From NCBI GenBank assembly GCA_019090455.1, contig JAHRWA010000104.1:124001-188000 (forward strand): 64,000 nt of DNA, given 5' to 3'. The notes beneath the pieces are model-generated. The model saw only the letters and a list, made by a program, of their open reading frames with translations, was not told the origin of the DNA and ran no database searches. The translations under genes were made by a program, and so were the position numbers. The first letter of the stretch is position 1; the number at the start of each line of letters is the position of its first letter. The DNA is from Pseudomonadales bacterium. GTDB lineage: Bacteria; Pseudomonadota; Gammaproteobacteria; Pseudomonadales; DC-out160. This document shows positions 45,646 through 55,429 of this stretch, piece after piece.

Positions 45646-48045
45646 ATGGATAGGCAAGTTATTTTGAATTGGTTCGACAACAAACTGTTTTCCAACCGTT
45701 TACCCATATTGTTTGTGATTTTCGCTCTCACTGTCTTCATGGGGTATCACGGACTGAAGCTCAGAATGGATGCCGGATTCGAAAAACTATTGCCGCTTGA
45801 TCATGAATATATTGAAACCTTGCAACACTACAGTGATGAGTTTGGTAGTGGCAATCAGATTGTTGTCGCGATTACCCAAAATACCGGTAATATCTTTAAT
45901 GCCGAGTTTTTTGCAGCATTAGAAAAAGCGAATGAAGAGATGTTTTTTCTGCCCGGCGTCGCAAGAAATTCGGTCACTTCTATTTTGACACCCAACGTAC
46001 GTTTCATTGAACTTATTGAAGATGGTTTTAAAGGCGGCAATGTAGTGCCTGCCGAGTTTCGAGCGAATGAAAAGTGGTTCCCGTTAATTCGTGGCAATAT
46101 CATTAAATCGGGAAGGCTTGGTAGCCTCGTCGCTAATGACTTTTCAGGGGCGTTGATTCGAGCCGATTTAGTTGACATAGATCCCACCACTCGTGAACCA
46201 CTTGATTACCAAAAGGTGGCGAGTGATTTGGAAACTAAAATTCGAGGTGTTGTTGAAACCGATAATATTCGTGTGCGCATTATCGGATTTGCCAAGTCCA
46301 CTGGCGACGTTGCTGAGGGAGCGCGGGATGTCATTTATTTCTTTGGGATCACTTTTGCAATTGCCGCCATATTACTTTGGTTTTATTCCCATTCATTTAT
46401 TTTGATGGCATTACCGTTATTGAGTGCTTCAATTGCGGTTGTTTGGCAAATGGGGCTGCTGCCCTTGATGGGGTTTGGCCTGGATCCTATGAGTATTTTG
46501 GTGCCTTTTCTCGTGTTCGCTATTGGCGTTAGTCACGGTGTTCAGATGATCAGTGGTTGGATGGGAGAAATTCTTTACGGTGGAGAAATAACGCAGCAGG
46601 GCTCAGACGATTTACCTCCTGTTCCGGCGTCAAATGCGGCGAGTGGCGTCGATAATTTGGAAGCGGCACGTCGCACGTTCCGCCGATTGATAGTCCCCGG
46701 TAGCGTCGCACTTGCCAGTGATGTCATTGGGTTTTTAACTGTGCTACTGATTGGTATTGGCATTATTCAGGAGATGGCGATTGCCGCTAGCTTAGGTGTC
46801 GCGGCCATTATTATCACCAACCTCCTTTTACTACCCATTTTATTGTCTTACGTAAAGATTAAAAACCTCGATCAATATCGTACAAAACATCAAGATAAAG
46901 ATAATGCGAGAGATTTTATTTGGAGAGCTATCGCTAAGTTGACGCGTACTGGTCCATCGTTGGTGGTCCTTACTATTGTTGCTGCGTTGACCGTGTGGGG
47001 GATGTCGCAACAATCGCTGTTACGAATTGGCGATTCACAAGCGGGCGTGCCGGAGTTAAAAGAAGACGCTCGGTACAATGTGGATAGTCGAGTGATTACA
47101 GAAAAATTCTCCGTCGGTGTTGATAAGCTAACGGTGATTATCGAGTCTGAGGATAACGCCTGTGTTGATTATGATGTGATGGATGCGATGGATCGATTTT
47201 CTTGGCATGTGAGAAACTTGCCAGGGGTGCAGTCCGTGGATTCTCTTGTGGATAAATTAAAGATCATTCTGGCTGCCAATAGTGAAGGCAGTCCGAGGTG
47301 GTACCATTTGTCGCGAAACCCCAGTTCGATGTCATCCAGCCTATATCATATGGGAGCAGGTGGTGACGAGTATATGGATGCGCCGTGCGCCAATATGCCA
47401 ATAAATATTTACACCTTAGATCATAAAGCGACGACCATTAATAAAATAATTGAGGGTATCAACTCTTTTGATTCCTCCCTACCCGATAGCCGGTTTCGTA
47501 TTCGCTTGGCGAGTGGCAACGTTGGTATTATTGCAGCGACTAACGATGCGGTAGAAGAGGCGCAGATGCCCATTATGGGATTTGTTTATTTTGCGGTTAT
47601 CGCATTGACCTTAATAACATTTCGGTCAATAGGGGGGACGCTCTGCGTAATACTGCCTTTAGCTTTTGTGTCATTGCTCTGCTACGCACTGATGGCGATA
47701 ATGGGAATCGGTCTCAAGGTGAATACGCTACCGGTGGTGGCTCTCGGTGTTGGGGTAGGTGTGGATTATGCGATTTATATTTACAGTCGGATGAATGAGT
47801 TTATTAAGGCTGGCGATACGCTAGAAACTGCCGTTTATAAGGCGTTACGATTGACGGGTAAGCCGGTGATTTTTACTGGATTGACTCTCGGTGCTGGCGT
47901 GTGCACTTGGATTTTTGCTTCACTTCAATTCCAAGCCGATATGGGTATTCTGCTCACCTTTATGTTCTTGGTTAATATGCTTGGGGCAATCATCATTATG
48001 CCGGCGTTGGCACGATGGTTGTTAGTCGTGAAGACTGCGAAGTGA
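45646..48045 (+). CDS. RND superfamily (MMPL/SSD-type) exporter 2
   Basis: This 799-residue inner-membrane exporter has the same two-fold layout as exporter 1 but clearly different sequence. A first helix spans about residues 18-36 (LPILFVIFALTVFMGYHG) and a first periplasmic loop extends to about residue 220. A helix bundle follows with DPMSILVPFLVFAIGVSHGVQM, and the second half contains LGVGVGVDYAIYIYSRM. It belongs to the COG1033 predicted exporters, like hopanoid or lipid exporters. It follows the DUF1302, DUF1329 and YCF48 genes after 134 bases and is the likely energised pump of that set. The substrate is unknown. Confidence 0.88.
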   Translation: MDRQVILNWFDNKLFSNRLPILFVIFALTVFMGYHGLKLRMDAGFEKLLPLDHEYIETLQHYSDEFGSGNQIVVAITQNTGNIFNAEFFAALEKANEEMFFLPGVARNSVTSILTPNVRFIELIEDGFKGGNVVPAEFRANEKWFPLIRGNIIKSGRLGSLVANDFSGALIRADLVDIDPTTREPLDYQKVASDLETKIRGVVETDNIRVRIIGFAKSTGDVAEGARDVIYFFGITFAIAAILLWFYSHSFILMALPLLSASIAVVWQMGLLPLMGFGLDPMSILVPFLVFAIGVSHGVQMISGWMGEILYGGEITQQGSDDLPPVPASNAASGVDNLEAARRTFRRLIVPGSVALASDVIGFLTVLLIGIGIIQEMAIAASLGVAAIIITNLLLLPILLSYVKIKNLDQYRTKHQDKDNARDFIWRAIAKLTRTGPSLVVLTIVAALTVWGMSQQSLLRIGDSQAGVPELKEDARYNVDSRVITEKFSVGVDKLTVIIESEDNACVDYDVMDAMDRFSWHVRNLPGVQSVDSLVDKLKIILAANSEGSPRWYHLSRNPSSMSSSLYHMGAGGDEYMDAPCANMPINIYTLDHKATTINKIIEGINSFDSSLPDSRFRIRLASGNVGIIAATNDAVEEAQMPIMGFVYFAVIALTLITFRSIGGTLCVILPLAFVSLLCYALMAIMGIGLKVNTLPVVALGVGVGVDYAIYIYSRMNEFIKAGDTLETAVYKALRLTGKPVIFTGLTLGAGVCTWIFASLQFQADMGILLTFMFLVNMLGAIIIMPALARWLLVVKTAK

Positions 48046-48098
48046 TATTGAAACTGTCATTCTAAGGCTACCTTCTTGAATCTGTCATTTTGAAACGA

Positions 48099-49001
48099 TC
48101 ACTTTGAAATGCGGGCAGCTAAAAAGGTATTAATTTCCTCCGCAACGGATGGCATTGTTTCAGTCTCTAAATGTAAGTGATGATTGCCCGGTAGTGTGAC
48201 AACGGAAATGTTGTCTATCGCGTTGATCCGATTCTCTAGCAGTCCAGCCGCAGCAAGAAAACTTTGCTCAGCTCGAATAAGTAATGTGGGAGCGATGATT
48301 TTATTTAAATAGGACATCACCATTCCTTCAGTTAAGCGCATAGCCGATCCCATTTTTAACCGGGGATCACTGCTCCATGTCAGTCCATCCGCCATATCCA
48401 TTAATCCTCTTTCACATAAGTGGCGGGCAGCGTCCACGCTGACCTTGCCGACAACACCGCGCCTTGCGGCAACCGCAGCTGAGAACTCAGTATAAATGGG
48501 CATGGTAATCTGGTGGGCTCGGCGCATGTCTTTCACGGCAACCGTCAATATGGCCACGGCCTGGTCTTCGGGAGAGGTATGAGATCCCAACCCATCCAAC
48601 AACACGAGTTTGTTTACGCGATCGGGGGCGATGGCAGTAACATAGGTGCTGATACCTGCTCCCATGGAGTGTCCCATTAAATCAAATTGATCGAACCCAA
48701 GCGCATCTGCAATCGCAAGAACATCATCGATATTGTCGATAAAATGGTAGCGTACACCTTTAGGTCGATGCGAGGACATGCCATGTCCGGCAAGATCCAC
48801 GGCATAAACATCCCGCTCAATTGCGGGGCCTAACAAATTGTAGGTTGCGCAGTTATCCATCCAACCATGCAGCGCCAATATCGGGAGCTGTTGAGTCTCC
48901 TCATTGTTAGCAGCCCAATGTTTTCCTTGTATGGTTAAACCGTTGCGTAATTCGATAGAAAAATCTTCTGCTTGAGTCGTTTCTGTTTTCTTTGAAGGCA
49001 T
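48099..49001 (-). CDS. Alpha/beta hydrolase
   Basis: This cytoplasmic alpha/beta hydrolase has an oxyanion-hole motif LHGWMDN, the nucleophile elbow GHSMGAG and a C-terminal His in LPGNHHLHLE. The acid residue is probably in the strand LLIRAEQSF region. About 300 residues long, it resembles serine hydrolases of the MEST/SERHL type, whose HGW(M/L)DN motif it shares. The open frame reaches 49085, but the added 28 residues look non-conserved; ATGs at 49007 and 49001 are both plausible starts. It is convergent with RND exporter 2. Confidence 0.82.
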   Translation of the reverse strand: MPSKKTETTQAEDFSIELRNGLTIQGKHWAANNEETQQLPILALHGWMDNCATYNLLGPAIERDVYAVDLAGHGMSSHRPKGVRYHFIDNIDDVLAIADALGFDQFDLMGHSMGAGISTYVTAIAPDRVNKLVLLDGLGSHTSPEDQAVAILTVAVKDMRRAHQITMPIYTEFSAAVAARRGVVGKVSVDAARHLCERGLMDMADGLTWSSDPRLKMGSAMRLTEGMVMSYLNKIIAPTLLIRAEQSFLAAAGLLENRINAIDNISVVTLPGNHHLHLETETMPSVAEEINTFLAARISK

Positions 49002-49315
49002 CTTCATCTCTGTCGTAAATTTTAATTTAAGGTTGATAGTCCACCCGTCATCAGGCCGTTTGACTAGAATTCTATGAGGAATCAAACATTTTGTGAAGTA
49101 TCGATCAACATGTTAGGCATTGCCTAGAGCTAAAACAGCTAGAGAAGCTAAGTTAGCTTTTGCATCGGTGACGTTAAGTGATTAGTCTCGCATTTCTGCG
49201 CTAGCTTATGTCTGAACTTCCTGATTTTTAATCACTTTGGCTCGACTGGTCTATACTCCAGAGATGTAATTGGATCTGGTTTTACGGTAGTAGTAACGGG
49301 AATTACGTATATACC

Positions 49316-50323
49316 ATGAAAGAAAAAGAAGATTTTTATCACGTTCTGCACGTTCATCAAGATGCTGATGCCGCGGTCATAAAGGCGAGCTATCGGGTTA
49401 TCATGCAGAAACTGAAATTCCACCCGGATTTGGGAGGCTGTTCAAAAGTGGCGGCGCAAATAAATGAAGCCTATAAAGTGCTTTCAAATCCGAATATGCG
49501 AGTTCGGTACGATCAACAGTTAGCTAAGAAGCAAAGTCAAAAAAAGAAACAAAAATCAACAAACCCAAGTCAGCGATCTAAGCCTAAGGCGCAATCGAGA
49601 CCTAAAACCAAGCCAGCAGCCAAACCGACGCGTAAACCAGAACCCAAACCCAAGCCCAAGCCAGAACCCAAACCGAAACCAGAACCAGAACCAAAATCAA
49701 AACCTAAGCCTAAGCCTAAGCCCAATCCAGAACCCAAACCCAGAGAACCCAGTGCAAACGAAACACCACGCAATCAGGAAAAAAATCAAAATCGTTTTCA
49801 AGAAGCACGACAAACAAAAGCTAGACGATTTGCAGGCTCCGGGAATCACACATATTGCGCGATAACAAAAAATACCAATCAAGAAAATGTCGAGCGGAAG
49901 ATGTGTCCTTATTGCAAGGAGTCGAACTACATTAATCAATCAGCAAGCGATCAGAACGCGATGATTTGTCATCGTTGCCAGAGTCCCCTTCAATTTGTTA
50001 ATTTCGATCCTTCCTGGTTGTCACGCCGAGCTAATAATCGTATTGACCGAATCATGAATATCAATGTTTCCATTAACCGGTCAACTGAAACTTCATTCTT
50101 GGGCACGGTAGATAACCTTTCACCCACTGGGCTGCGATTTAAATCATACGAACCCTTGAAAATGGGGAGTATTATCCGCATTGAAAGTGACGAACTGACT
50201 GCCGTGGCTAGTGTTATGCGATGTGAAATACCGAGTGGAGAGAATGAGCACTTTAGTGGCGTTAAATTTTTAACGTTAAAACTCAAAAAAGCAAAAGGGA
50301 ATTTTGTCTCATATAAAGCGTAA
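49316..50323 (+). CDS. J-domain, zinc-ribbon and PilZ fusion protein
   Basis: This 335-residue cytoplasmic protein joins three domains. A J-domain (residues 5-68) has the HPD motif at 36-38. A Lys-Pro-Glu repeat linker (about 88-145) follows. A CxxC...CxxC zinc ribbon (Cys197, 200, 218, 221) precedes a PilZ domain with both cyclic-di-GMP motifs: RxxxR (RANNR, 238-242) and NxSxxG (267-272, in DNLSPTG). It could recruit DnaK-type chaperone action in response to cyclic di-GMP; that is inference. The ATG at 49316 starts directly before the J-domain. A weak terminator follows. Confidence 0.88.
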   Translation: MKEKEDFYHVLHVHQDADAAVIKASYRVIMQKLKFHPDLGGCSKVAAQINEAYKVLSNPNMRVRYDQQLAKKQSQKKKQKSTNPSQRSKPKAQSRPKTKPAAKPTRKPEPKPKPKPEPKPKPEPEPKSKPKPKPKPNPEPKPREPSANETPRNQEKNQNRFQEARQTKARRFAGSGNHTYCAITKNTNQENVERKMCPYCKESNYINQSASDQNAMICHRCQSPLQFVNFDPSWLSRRANNRIDRIMNINVSINRSTETSFLGTVDNLSPTGLRFKSYEPLKMGSIIRIESDELTAVASVMRCEIPSGENEHFSGVKFLTLKLKKAKGNFVSYKA

Positions 50324-50346
50324 GATCCGGTACCTATTTCTTTAAT

Positions 50347-50369
50347 CTTCAATTTGAAGCCTTTTTTTT
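50347..50369 (+). terminator. Weak Rho-independent terminator
   Basis: CTTCA (50347-50351) pairs with TGAAG (50355-50359), followed by CC and eight T. The stem is short, so strength is doubtful. Confidence 0.45.
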
Positions 50370-50472
50370 CCGTTATATCCCCCCCAATAATTACTCTCTA
50401 AAGTCGGCTATGGTATGTCGGTTTAGTCCTTCACAAATTTTATATCTATTTTCTGTTGCATGAGGTTTGTTT

Positions 50473-51228
50473 ATGCTCAAGATGGCTGGGCCCATTATTC
50501 TAATGCCGTTGTGGATATTGCTGAGTGGTATTTTCGCGATTGTTGTTTACAGAACAGCGATGGAATTCTATGTAGTGAATGTCGATGACTTTTTGTTTCT
50601 TTTTATCGGGCTGGGAACCTATTTGATTTCAATGTTTATCATTAAGCCCATAAAATATAAATTCTGGGATACTTTCTTTCACGAGATTTCCCACATGTTG
50701 TTTGCCATACTCACTTTTGCAAAACCGTTAAAGCTTGTTGTGAGTCCGGACGAACCAGAGAATGGAGTTAATGGTTATGCCCGTTATCAGTTATCCAATG
50801 AGTCCTTTCTTTCGCGATATTTCAGAGGTCATATTGTAGGGTTAGCGCCCTACTTTTTTTCACCGATTACACTGCTACTGGTTCTTATTTATTGGATGGT
50901 AATTCCCGATAAGCAGAGTTTTCTCTCTGCCATGTTTGCCCCGACACCTACGTTACACGGATTGCTGTTTCTTATCGGATTGACTTATATGTATCATTTG
51001 AGAACGGCCTTGAAACAAGCAAGACCGCACCAGACCGATTTTCATGTTGTCGGGTATCTCTACGGAATGGTTTTTGTATGTTTTGTGCAGCTACTTTTTT
51101 TGACGTTTTATATTTGTGTGATCAGCATTAATTTCGGTAGTTTTGAATTCGTCTTGAGCTTAATTCAGGAATTAATAATTGACGCTTTAGAATTTGCGAG
51201 AAGGTTTGTTGGTCCTCTGATTCAATAA
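50473..51228 (+). CDS. Polytopic membrane protein with HExxH motif (M50-like)
   Basis: This 251-residue membrane protein has about six hydrophobic segments. HEISH (residues 70-74) sits at the start of a helix (TFFHEISHMLFAIL), as in intramembrane zinc proteases of the M50 type. No clear partner NPDG-type motif was found, so protease activity is unproven. The ATG at 50473 has TGAGG seven bases upstream and is preferred to a TTG at 50467. It follows the J-domain/PilZ gene with a weak terminator between them. Confidence 0.65.
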   Translation: MLKMAGPIILMPLWILLSGIFAIVVYRTAMEFYVVNVDDFLFLFIGLGTYLISMFIIKPIKYKFWDTFFHEISHMLFAILTFAKPLKLVVSPDEPENGVNGYARYQLSNESFLSRYFRGHIVGLAPYFFSPITLLLVLIYWMVIPDKQSFLSAMFAPTPTLHGLLFLIGLTYMYHLRTALKQARPHQTDFHVVGYLYGMVFVCFVQLLFLTFYICVISINFGSFEFVLSLIQELIIDALEFARRFVGPLIQ

Positions 51229-51360
51229 GCTTGACGTATAATAGCACCGTTACCGTTACTTTATATCAGAAAGAGTGTGTGCTTCACATGGCATTGGGGT
51301 TTTTCTTTAACTTAGTTTTTTGTACTCTCCGTCTTTCATCCTCTGACATGGTTGCTTGCC

Positions 51361-53286
51361 TTACGTTATCTTAAATGCTTGAACCATTCCATTGAGCTGG
51401 TCGGAGATACTTTTTAGCTCAACAATGGACTGTCGTAGCTGAGAAACCTGATCGGAATTATCATGAATGGAATCAACGATGGAGTTGACTTCAGATTTAA
51501 CGGAATCGGCTTGGTTCACCCCAGTTTCCACTACGTCTGAAATAGATTGATTTCGGTTAATAATGTCCCCGAAGCGCCCCTCGATTGTCTTGAATACCAA
51601 CTCGGAATGATTAGCTTGTTCTTCCCCCTCATGTGTTTTGTTGACCATTGTGACAAAACTTGAGGAGGCATCTGTAATGCCTTTGTGTAGATTGTTGATC
51701 ATGCCGCCTATCTGTTCGGTTGAGCTTTGAGTGCTTTGCGCCAGACTCCTGACTTCGTCGGCGACGACAGCAAATCCTCGGCCATTTTCACCAGCGCGTG
51801 CGGCTTCTATAGCCGCATTGAGCGCTAACAAATTAGTTTGATCAGCAATCTTAGTGATGACGTCAATGACGCCCATCACTTTTTTCATTTCCGCATCGAC
51901 ATTCATGAAGGCATCTTGAGTCGTTGAGACTTGTGTCGCGATGGCTTGGAACGAGGTATTCACAGCCGTAACACTGTCTCTGCCTTCTGCGAGTTCGCTC
52001 CCGGCATCATTTGCCGTTGTGATACTGGTACTCACTTCTTCGTGAATCTGCCCCATCATAGATGCCATCTCATGGACTTGGGATACGATGGTATCGCTAC
52101 GTTTAAGTTGGTCACTAAAATTAGAGTTCGTATCGTCAATGCGTGCCAATAAACTAGTGGATAGATTGTTAATGTTGGCAGAGACACCGATGATCAATGC
52201 CGTCAATCCGTGAATTGAATTCATTAAATCATTAAATTGTGTCGTGAAGTACTGAATCTCATCTCCATCACCATCACCATCACCATCGCGTCGGTTGGTT
52301 GAAGCGCGAGTGGTTAGTTCATGTTGACCGACAACCTTGTCGATTACGCTTACCACATCGGCAAGAGGTCTATTGATCATTTGTCGACAACAAGCGTATA
52401 GCGCAGAGAGTATGATGATAAATGATAAAGCGGAAAGCACTATTGTCGTACGGACCAAAGAATTGCTCATAGCGTACGCGGTATCTAAGGGGATCGAAAT
52501 TGTGATTGTGAGGCCAATATCATTGAAGGACTGTTGCATCGTTTCCCATTGTTCTGGATTTTGTGTGGGGTAATTGCTAAAAACAGGTTCACCTAACACC
52601 GTCGAATCAATAAGAGGGGTTCCATCCTGTAGAGTGATAGCAACAAATGTTTGGTTTAAACTGGCTCTCGTTAAGACATCAACCAGTAGGGCGTTAATCT
52701 CTAACCTACCGAGCAATACACTACTGAACTCTTCCTCTAAGTAGTGACCAGCTAAGAAATCAAGTGTCACTGCATCGTTCGCGGCAGCAAAATCGATTTT
52801 TACCGGTAGGTTGGTAGAAGAACGTTGTACTTCAGGCTCTAAAAGTTCGGCTAAATCATCCAAGTCAACTTCGCTAAGGGGGGCTGTAGGTTGCCCGTGC
52901 AGAATGTTAACGACGGATCCCGAGTAGGATATGAGTTGTAAATGTGTGTAGGAATTTTTAAAGTTGGTTACTTTAGTTAAAAATTGGCGTAACACCGTAG
53001 CTGATCGTTTCTTATTTTTTTCATCATCCATCATGTCGTAATTGGCATTATCTTCAATAGCGCTGTGCGCCAATATCATACCAATATCGGCGCTTAGTTG
53101 AGTTCTGGTGCTGACTATGGACTGATAAATTTCCTGAGTAGTCGCGGCGAGTTCCGTAGTGACGACTTTTTCGACTGAATGATCTATTTGGTACTTTTGT
53201 AAAACTAATTGAAGTGCGAGTGTAATAGAAATGACTGAGCCAAGCAGGCCCATTATTTTTGCTGACAGATTCTTAAATCGAAGCAT
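51361..53286 (-). CDS. Methyl-accepting chemotaxis protein
   Basis: This 641-residue chemoreceptor has a first membrane helix (about 10-28), a large periplasmic sensor domain (about 30-275, Cache-like by size), a second helix (about 278-300), a HAMP domain (about 305-365) and a cytoplasmic signalling domain. The hairpin tip is [35 protein letters not shown]. The HAMP region contains a [10 protein letters not shown] insertion encoded by a six-base repeat, which is unusual. No CheB/CheR tether pentapeptide is present at the C-terminus. The ligand is unknown. Confidence 0.92.
   Translation of the reverse strand: MLRFKNLSAKIMGLLGSVISITLALQLVLQKYQIDHSVEKVVTTELAATTQEIYQSIVSTRTQLSADIGMILAHSAIEDNANYDMMDDEKNKKRSATVLRQFLTKVTNFKNSYTHLQLISYSGSVVNILHGQPTAPLSEVDLDDLAELLEPEVQRSSTNLPVKIDFAAANDAVTLDFLAGHYLEEEFSSVLLGRLEINALLVDVLTRASLNQTFVAITLQDGTPLIDSTVLGEPVFSNYPTQNPEQWETMQQSFNDIGLTITISIPLDTAYAMSNSLVRTTIVLSALSFIIILSALYACCRQMINRPLADVVSVIDKVVGQHELTTRASTNRRDGDGDGDGDEIQYFTTQFNDLMNSIHGLTALIIGVSANINNLSTSLLARIDDTNSNFSDQLKRSDTIVSQVHEMASMMGQIHEEVSTSITTANDAGSELAEGRDSVTAVNTSFQAIATQVSTTQDAFMNVDAEMKKVMGVIDVITKIADQTNLLALNAAIEAARAGENGRGFAVVADEVRSLAQSTQSSTEQIGGMINNLHKGITDASSSFVTMVNKTHEGEEQANHSELVFKTIEGRFGDIINRNQSISDVVETGVNQADSVKSEVNSIVDSIHDNSDQVSQLRQSIVELKSISDQLNGMVQAFKIT
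52265..52288 (+). repeat. Six-base microsatellite in the chemoreceptor HAMP region
   Basis: CCATCA is repeated three times, followed by a variant fourth unit. On the coding strand it reads as Asp-Gly repeats. Changes of one unit would keep the frame and alter linker length by two residues. Confidence 0.85.
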
Positions 53287-53680
53287 AGCGAAAACAAAAT
53301 TAGTCTATTAGTAACACCCTTTTATAAGAGTAGACTAATTCGGTGTAGCGCTAAAAATTCAGGGGATTTTTCAGCTCCATTTTAATGTATGTGTCGGTTT
53401 CGATTTTTTATGTTGATGAAAATGCTGGCATTGTTTTAAAGCTTTATTTCGGTAAGGAATAAAAGCATCTTCCTGTTATTCCTTAGTTAAAAAACGAGGA
53501 AAATTAATATTTTAAAAAAATAATGTGACGACAAATAACGGGAAATAGAGAGGTTATCTCGTTTCTGAAAATGGATTCATAAAATGAACGATACCGATGT
53601 TGCCTTATCTCGAATCTCATTCTATAAACTATTTGCGGGTACTACTTTTTCTAATTTCGAAACGCTACAGGGAGTACGTT
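53287..53680. other. Divergent intergenic region with a perfect inverted repeat
   Basis: This 394-base stretch between the chemoreceptor and the beta-barrel gene has no credible gene. The 10-base arms AATTAGTCTA (53298-53307) and TAGACTAATT (53331-53340) form a perfect inverted repeat 12-54 bases before the chemoreceptor start. It may be an operator or a leader hairpin of that gene. The remainder is AT-rich. Confidence 0.6.
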
Positions 53681-54871
53681 ATGTTTCTAAAAAGGATGGG
53701 CGGGATATTAATGTCCGCCATTTTATTGCTGGGAGGTGGTACACCGTCATTTGCGGTGGATGCTCGATTTTCGGGATTTGGTGACGTTATCCTAGGGTTA
53801 CGTTCAGATGGACCAGCAGATGATGTTGAACTGGCTCGGTATGAAGCCAATGGATCTGATGGTTGGCCTCTCAATGAGCATGATGGGTTTACGGTGACCG
53901 GTGTTGATTTCGTTACGATCGTGGATTTGAGCGAGGAGTTGACCTTTCTGACAGAAGCTAACTTGCAAACGGTTCGGGGGGGTAGTTCAGAAATTGAAAT
54001 TGATATCGAACGAATATTCTTGAACTATTCGTATAGTCAGAAGGTCAATTTCCAAACGGGGCTTTATTTTACGCCCATTGGATACCACAATCGATTTTTG
54101 TATTCTCGCGCTTGGTTGATGGACTCAATTCAAATTCCCGATTTGTTCGAAGAGGAATTAAATCTAGTACCAACGCACTCCGTTGGTTTTATGGTACATG
54201 GCACCTTTCCTCTACGCAGTGGAAATTCGCTAAGATACATTGTCAATATTGCGAATGGCCGAGGGCCTGCACCCAATGCGGCGATTTATGCCAGAGACCC
54301 CGATGGAGGAATGGAATTTACTTGGTTACTGGAATGGACCATTCCACAGTTCAATCAAAGTCGTTTCGGGTTGAGTGGTTGGATGGATCAGGTAGATTCT
54401 CGCTACTTGCCGGAGTACGGCGATGAAGATCCTACAACGTCGGCAGGATTATCCATGGATGAAATCGGATTTAATCCCTATGTTGTTATTAATACGCACT
54501 TATTTCATATCTTGGCAGAGTATGTTTGGTCCACACGAGAGGATCGTGAGGGAAACTTACCGCAAGACGAATACACGATGTCGGGATTTACATTTGAAAT
54601 TTCCATGCGCCTGAAGGAGGGGAAGCTACACCCTTATATTCGGTACGATTCCACCTCCTTTGAAGAGGAGGGAGGTTCGCCCTATCTTTCTGTGCGGGGA
54701 GATACCGATGAGGGCTTTACCCGGGTCTACATTCCCGAGACGCAGGCTGTCATGTTTGGTGCGGCCTACGATGTGAGTTCTCATTTTCGCCTAAAAACGG
54801 AATTTGTCCATAACATGGAAGGGCATAGGGCCGAGAATGTGTTGATGTTTCAAGCCGCATTTGGCTTTTAA
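53681..54871 (+). CDS. Outer-membrane beta-barrel (porin-like) protein
   Basis: This 396-residue exported protein has a signal peptide (MGGILMSAILLLGGGTPSFAVDA) and a mature part with alternating hydrophobic and polar residues typical of beta strands, ending in FQAAFGF. The central LYFTPIGYHNRFLYSR segment recalls porins of the phosphate-selective O/P type, though I cannot assign a family. The ATG at 53681 has GGGAG upstream; the frame reaches 53597 but adds non-signal-like residues. It is followed 16 bases later by a PstS-like gene. Confidence 0.7.
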   Translation: MFLKRMGGILMSAILLLGGGTPSFAVDARFSGFGDVILGLRSDGPADDVELARYEANGSDGWPLNEHDGFTVTGVDFVTIVDLSEELTFLTEANLQTVRGGSSEIEIDIERIFLNYSYSQKVNFQTGLYFTPIGYHNRFLYSRAWLMDSIQIPDLFEEELNLVPTHSVGFMVHGTFPLRSGNSLRYIVNIANGRGPAPNAAIYARDPDGGMEFTWLLEWTIPQFNQSRFGLSGWMDQVDSRYLPEYGDEDPTTSAGLSMDEIGFNPYVVINTHLFHILAEYVWSTREDREGNLPQDEYTMSGFTFEISMRLKEGKLHPYIRYDSTSFEEEGGSPYLSVRGDTDEGFTRVYIPETQAVMFGAAYDVSSHFRLKTEFVHNMEGHRAENVLMFQAAFGF

Positions 54872-54887
54872 GCAAAGGAGGATAAAA

Positions 54888-55331
54888 ATGAAATTACGAA
54901 ATATGTTAAAAGTTATTTGTATGTCTTCTTTGTTTCTGATGACCAGTGCCGCTAATGCGGGTGAACTAGCCGTCATAATCAATACCAAAAACCCCGCAGT
55001 AGGTCTATCAGCATTAGAGGTGAAGCAGCTATACCTCAAGAATAATACCCACTGGGGAAACGGGAAGAAAGTACGTCCGTCGGCATTTAATTATGAAGCT
55101 GATTTGGCTACGCAATTCTATAAGCAGGTCCTGTCGATGACACCGACGGAAGTGGAAAGGCATTGGATCGAACTGCAGTACGGCAAAGCCTTGAAGCCAC
55201 CTGTGCAGCTAGATGATGATGAGGCAATGATAAAGTTTGTTAGCAAGTTCAAGGGGGCGGTGGGCTTTGTAGACGCAGCCTCAGCGGCAGGTAATGCGAA
55301 GGTGAAAGTCCTATTAATTGTGCGTTATTAG
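54888..55331 (+). CDS. Small PstS-like periplasmic binding protein
   Basis: This 147-residue exported protein has a signal peptide ending in TSAANAG and a PBP-like domain with stretches VGLSALEVKQLYLKNN, YKQVLSMTPTEVERHWI and VSKFKGAVGFVDAASA, typical of short phosphate-binding-like proteins (PstS family). A strong ribosome binding site AAGGAGG lies six bases before the ATG. It is about half the length of true PstS, so it is unlikely to serve an ABC importer alone and no permease genes are near. Pairing with a beta-barrel gene and nearby sensor kinase suggests a sensing role. Confidence 0.75.
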   Translation: MKLRNMLKVICMSSLFLMTSAANAGELAVIINTKNPAVGLSALEVKQLYLKNNTHWGNGKKVRPSAFNYEADLATQFYKQVLSMTPTEVERHWIELQYGKALKPPVQLDDDEAMIKFVSKFKGAVGFVDAASAAGNAKVKVLLIVRY

Positions 55332-55429
55332 GCGTTACTGTAGTACTGATATTATTACTGTCCTAGATTTCACTTCTACCCCTATACTTATGGAAAGGTA
55401 ATGTTCCGTTGTAGTAATGGAGTAGTCGT

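Noticed and set aside
48048-48105. Repeated TTGAAnCTGTCAT-like motifs between RND exporter 2 and the hydrolase
   Set aside because: The copies differ, spacing is irregular (28 and 14 bases) and no hairpin or site pattern results; probably a decayed duplication.
49570-49773. Gly-rich antisense frame opposite the KP-repeat linker
   Set aside because: It is the complement of the Lys-Pro codon repeats of the J-domain/PilZ gene and has no independent support.
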